Positions 5,160 to 5,831 of a stretch of DNA of 5,831 bases are shown one piece after another (the stretch's first letter is position 1; each line of letters starts with the position of its first letter). Source of the stretch: Mariprofundus sp. (GTDB lineage Bacteria > Pseudomonadota > Zetaproteobacteria > Mariprofundales > Mariprofundaceae); NCBI GenBank assembly GCA_030951095.1, contig JAUZQI010000047.1:1-5831 (forward strand). The letters are read 5' to 3'. A model generated the notes under the pieces. It saw only the letters and a list, made by a program, of their open reading frames with translations. It did not search any database and was not told where the DNA came from. The position numbers and the translations under genes are program-made.

Positions 5160-5831
5160 ATGACAGCCACAGACTTTCAAACCGCACGCCGAAACATGGT
5201 TGACCATCAGATCCGCTGCTGCAAGGTGCTGGATGCTGGTATCCTTGATCTGATTGAATCCATGCCGAGAGAAAACTTTGTCCCCGAACATGTGAGGAGT
5301 CTGGCCTATATGGAAGGGCGTGTTCCCCTGCCCTGCAACCAGGAAATGCTGTCGCCCTTGCAAGAGGCCAGTATTCTGCAAAGTTTGATGCTTGACGGCA
5401 GCGAGCGCGTGCTGGAGATCGGCACCGGAACCGGTTTCCTGACAACCATGCTGGCCATGCAGGCCAGTGAAGTTGTAAGTTGTGAAATTCATGAAGTACT
5501 GACCAAACAGGCTAAGGAAAACACCACCGCACACGGCATTAATAATGCCAAAATCATTCACATCAATGCCATGGATCCCGATGCCGTCACCGGCTGCGCC
5601 GAATTACAACAACCCTTTGATATCATCGTGCTGGCCGCTTCTGTGCCGGAGGTGCCATCCCACATTGAATCACTGTTGAAAGATGGTGGCCAGATGATGG
5701 TATTCCTTGGTAAAAACCCCGCCTTATCACTGACACACAGACTAAAAATCGGACAGACATGGCAGGAAACAGCTTTGTTTGAAACACTGCTGCAGGATAT
5801 GGAAGGTATCCCGGAAAAACGCGAATTTGTA
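5160..5831 (+). CDS. Protein-L-isoaspartate O-methyltransferase family protein (3' end beyond window)
   Basis: The frame is open for 224 codons to the window edge and belongs to the PCMT/Rossmann-type SAM-dependent methyltransferases. It starts ARRNMVDHQIR (residues 9-19), followed by LDLIESMPRENFVPE (29-43), as in the proteobacterial PIMT-like proteins often encoded near tolC. The SAM-binding motif I is VLEIGTGTGFLT (84-95), and DIIVLAASVPEVP is the post-motif that replaces D.I.VTAA.P.IP of true PIMT. Family members end shortly after the segment corresponding to FETLLQDMEGIPEKREFV, so probably only a few codons are missing. Relatives usually read QIRPW where this protein has QIRCC. Divergence from classical Pcm means repair of isoaspartyl residues should not be assumed; another methyl acceptor is possible. 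It is the first gene after the element 2 gap and seems to have its own start signals. Confidence 0.85.
   Translation, partial: MTATDFQTARRNMVDHQIRCCKVLDAGILDLIESMPRENFVPEHVRSLAYMEGRVPLPCNQEMLSPLQEASILQSLMLDGSERVLEIGTGTGFLTTMLAMQASEVVSCEIHEVLTKQAKENTTAHGINNAKIIHINAMDPDAVTGCAELQQPFDIIVLAASVPEVPSHIESLLKDGGQMMVFLGKNPALSLTHRLKIGQTWQETALFETLLQDMEGIPEKREFV

Noticed and set aside
4764..5561. 265-residue minus-strand frame across the rodZ end, element 2 and the methyltransferase gene
   Set aside because: Long, but it runs antisense to recognised coding sequence on both sides and its middle is the palindromic element. No domain or ribosome site supports it.

Overview
The window looks like chromosomal DNA of a rod-shaped, piliated Gram-negative bacterium, most likely a proteobacterium. 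The evidence is the order rlmN-pilF-rodZ, a lipoprotein signal on PilF and a membrane-anchored RodZ. GC content looks moderate, about half by eye. The lineage (beta, gamma, or something nearer Zetaproteobacteria) cannot be fixed from this sequence.

Layout. Positions 1-591 carry the N-terminal 197 residues of thiamine-monophosphate kinase (thiL) on the minus strand, cut by the window edge. Positions 592-1038 hold no intact known gene. They contain a 161-bp, fully palindromic MITE-like element (644-804, 4-bp target duplication CTTA) and, next to it, a 53-codon minus-strand remnant of a WYL-family regulator (806-967) that has lost its DNA-binding middle. From 1039 to 4791 runs a tight plus-strand operon: rlmN, mtnP, pilF, rodZ. 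Every junction overlaps by a few bases. After rodZ comes a 368-bp gap (4792-5159) containing a second, unrelated 160-bp fully palindromic element (4926-5085, target duplication TTAG). The last gene, 5160 to the right edge, is a divergent protein-L-isoaspartate O-methyltransferase-like protein that is probably only a few codons from its end.

How the genes relate. RlmN is a radical-SAM rRNA/tRNA methylase. MtnP is a methylthioadenosine phosphorylase, a family that can also recover 5'-deoxyadenosine, which is the by-product of radical-SAM chemistry. PilF is a type IV pilus assembly lipoprotein and RodZ is a cell-shape protein. The rlmN-pilF-rodZ core is a known proteobacterial arrangement. The insertion of mtnP between rlmN and pilF, and the absence of ispG/hisS after rodZ, are the local departures.

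I found no clearly new defence or biosynthetic system. The most interesting features are the two hairpin elements bracketing the operon, the collapsed WYL gene with a GC-rich palindrome at its deletion junction, and the possible metabolic link between rlmN and mtnP.
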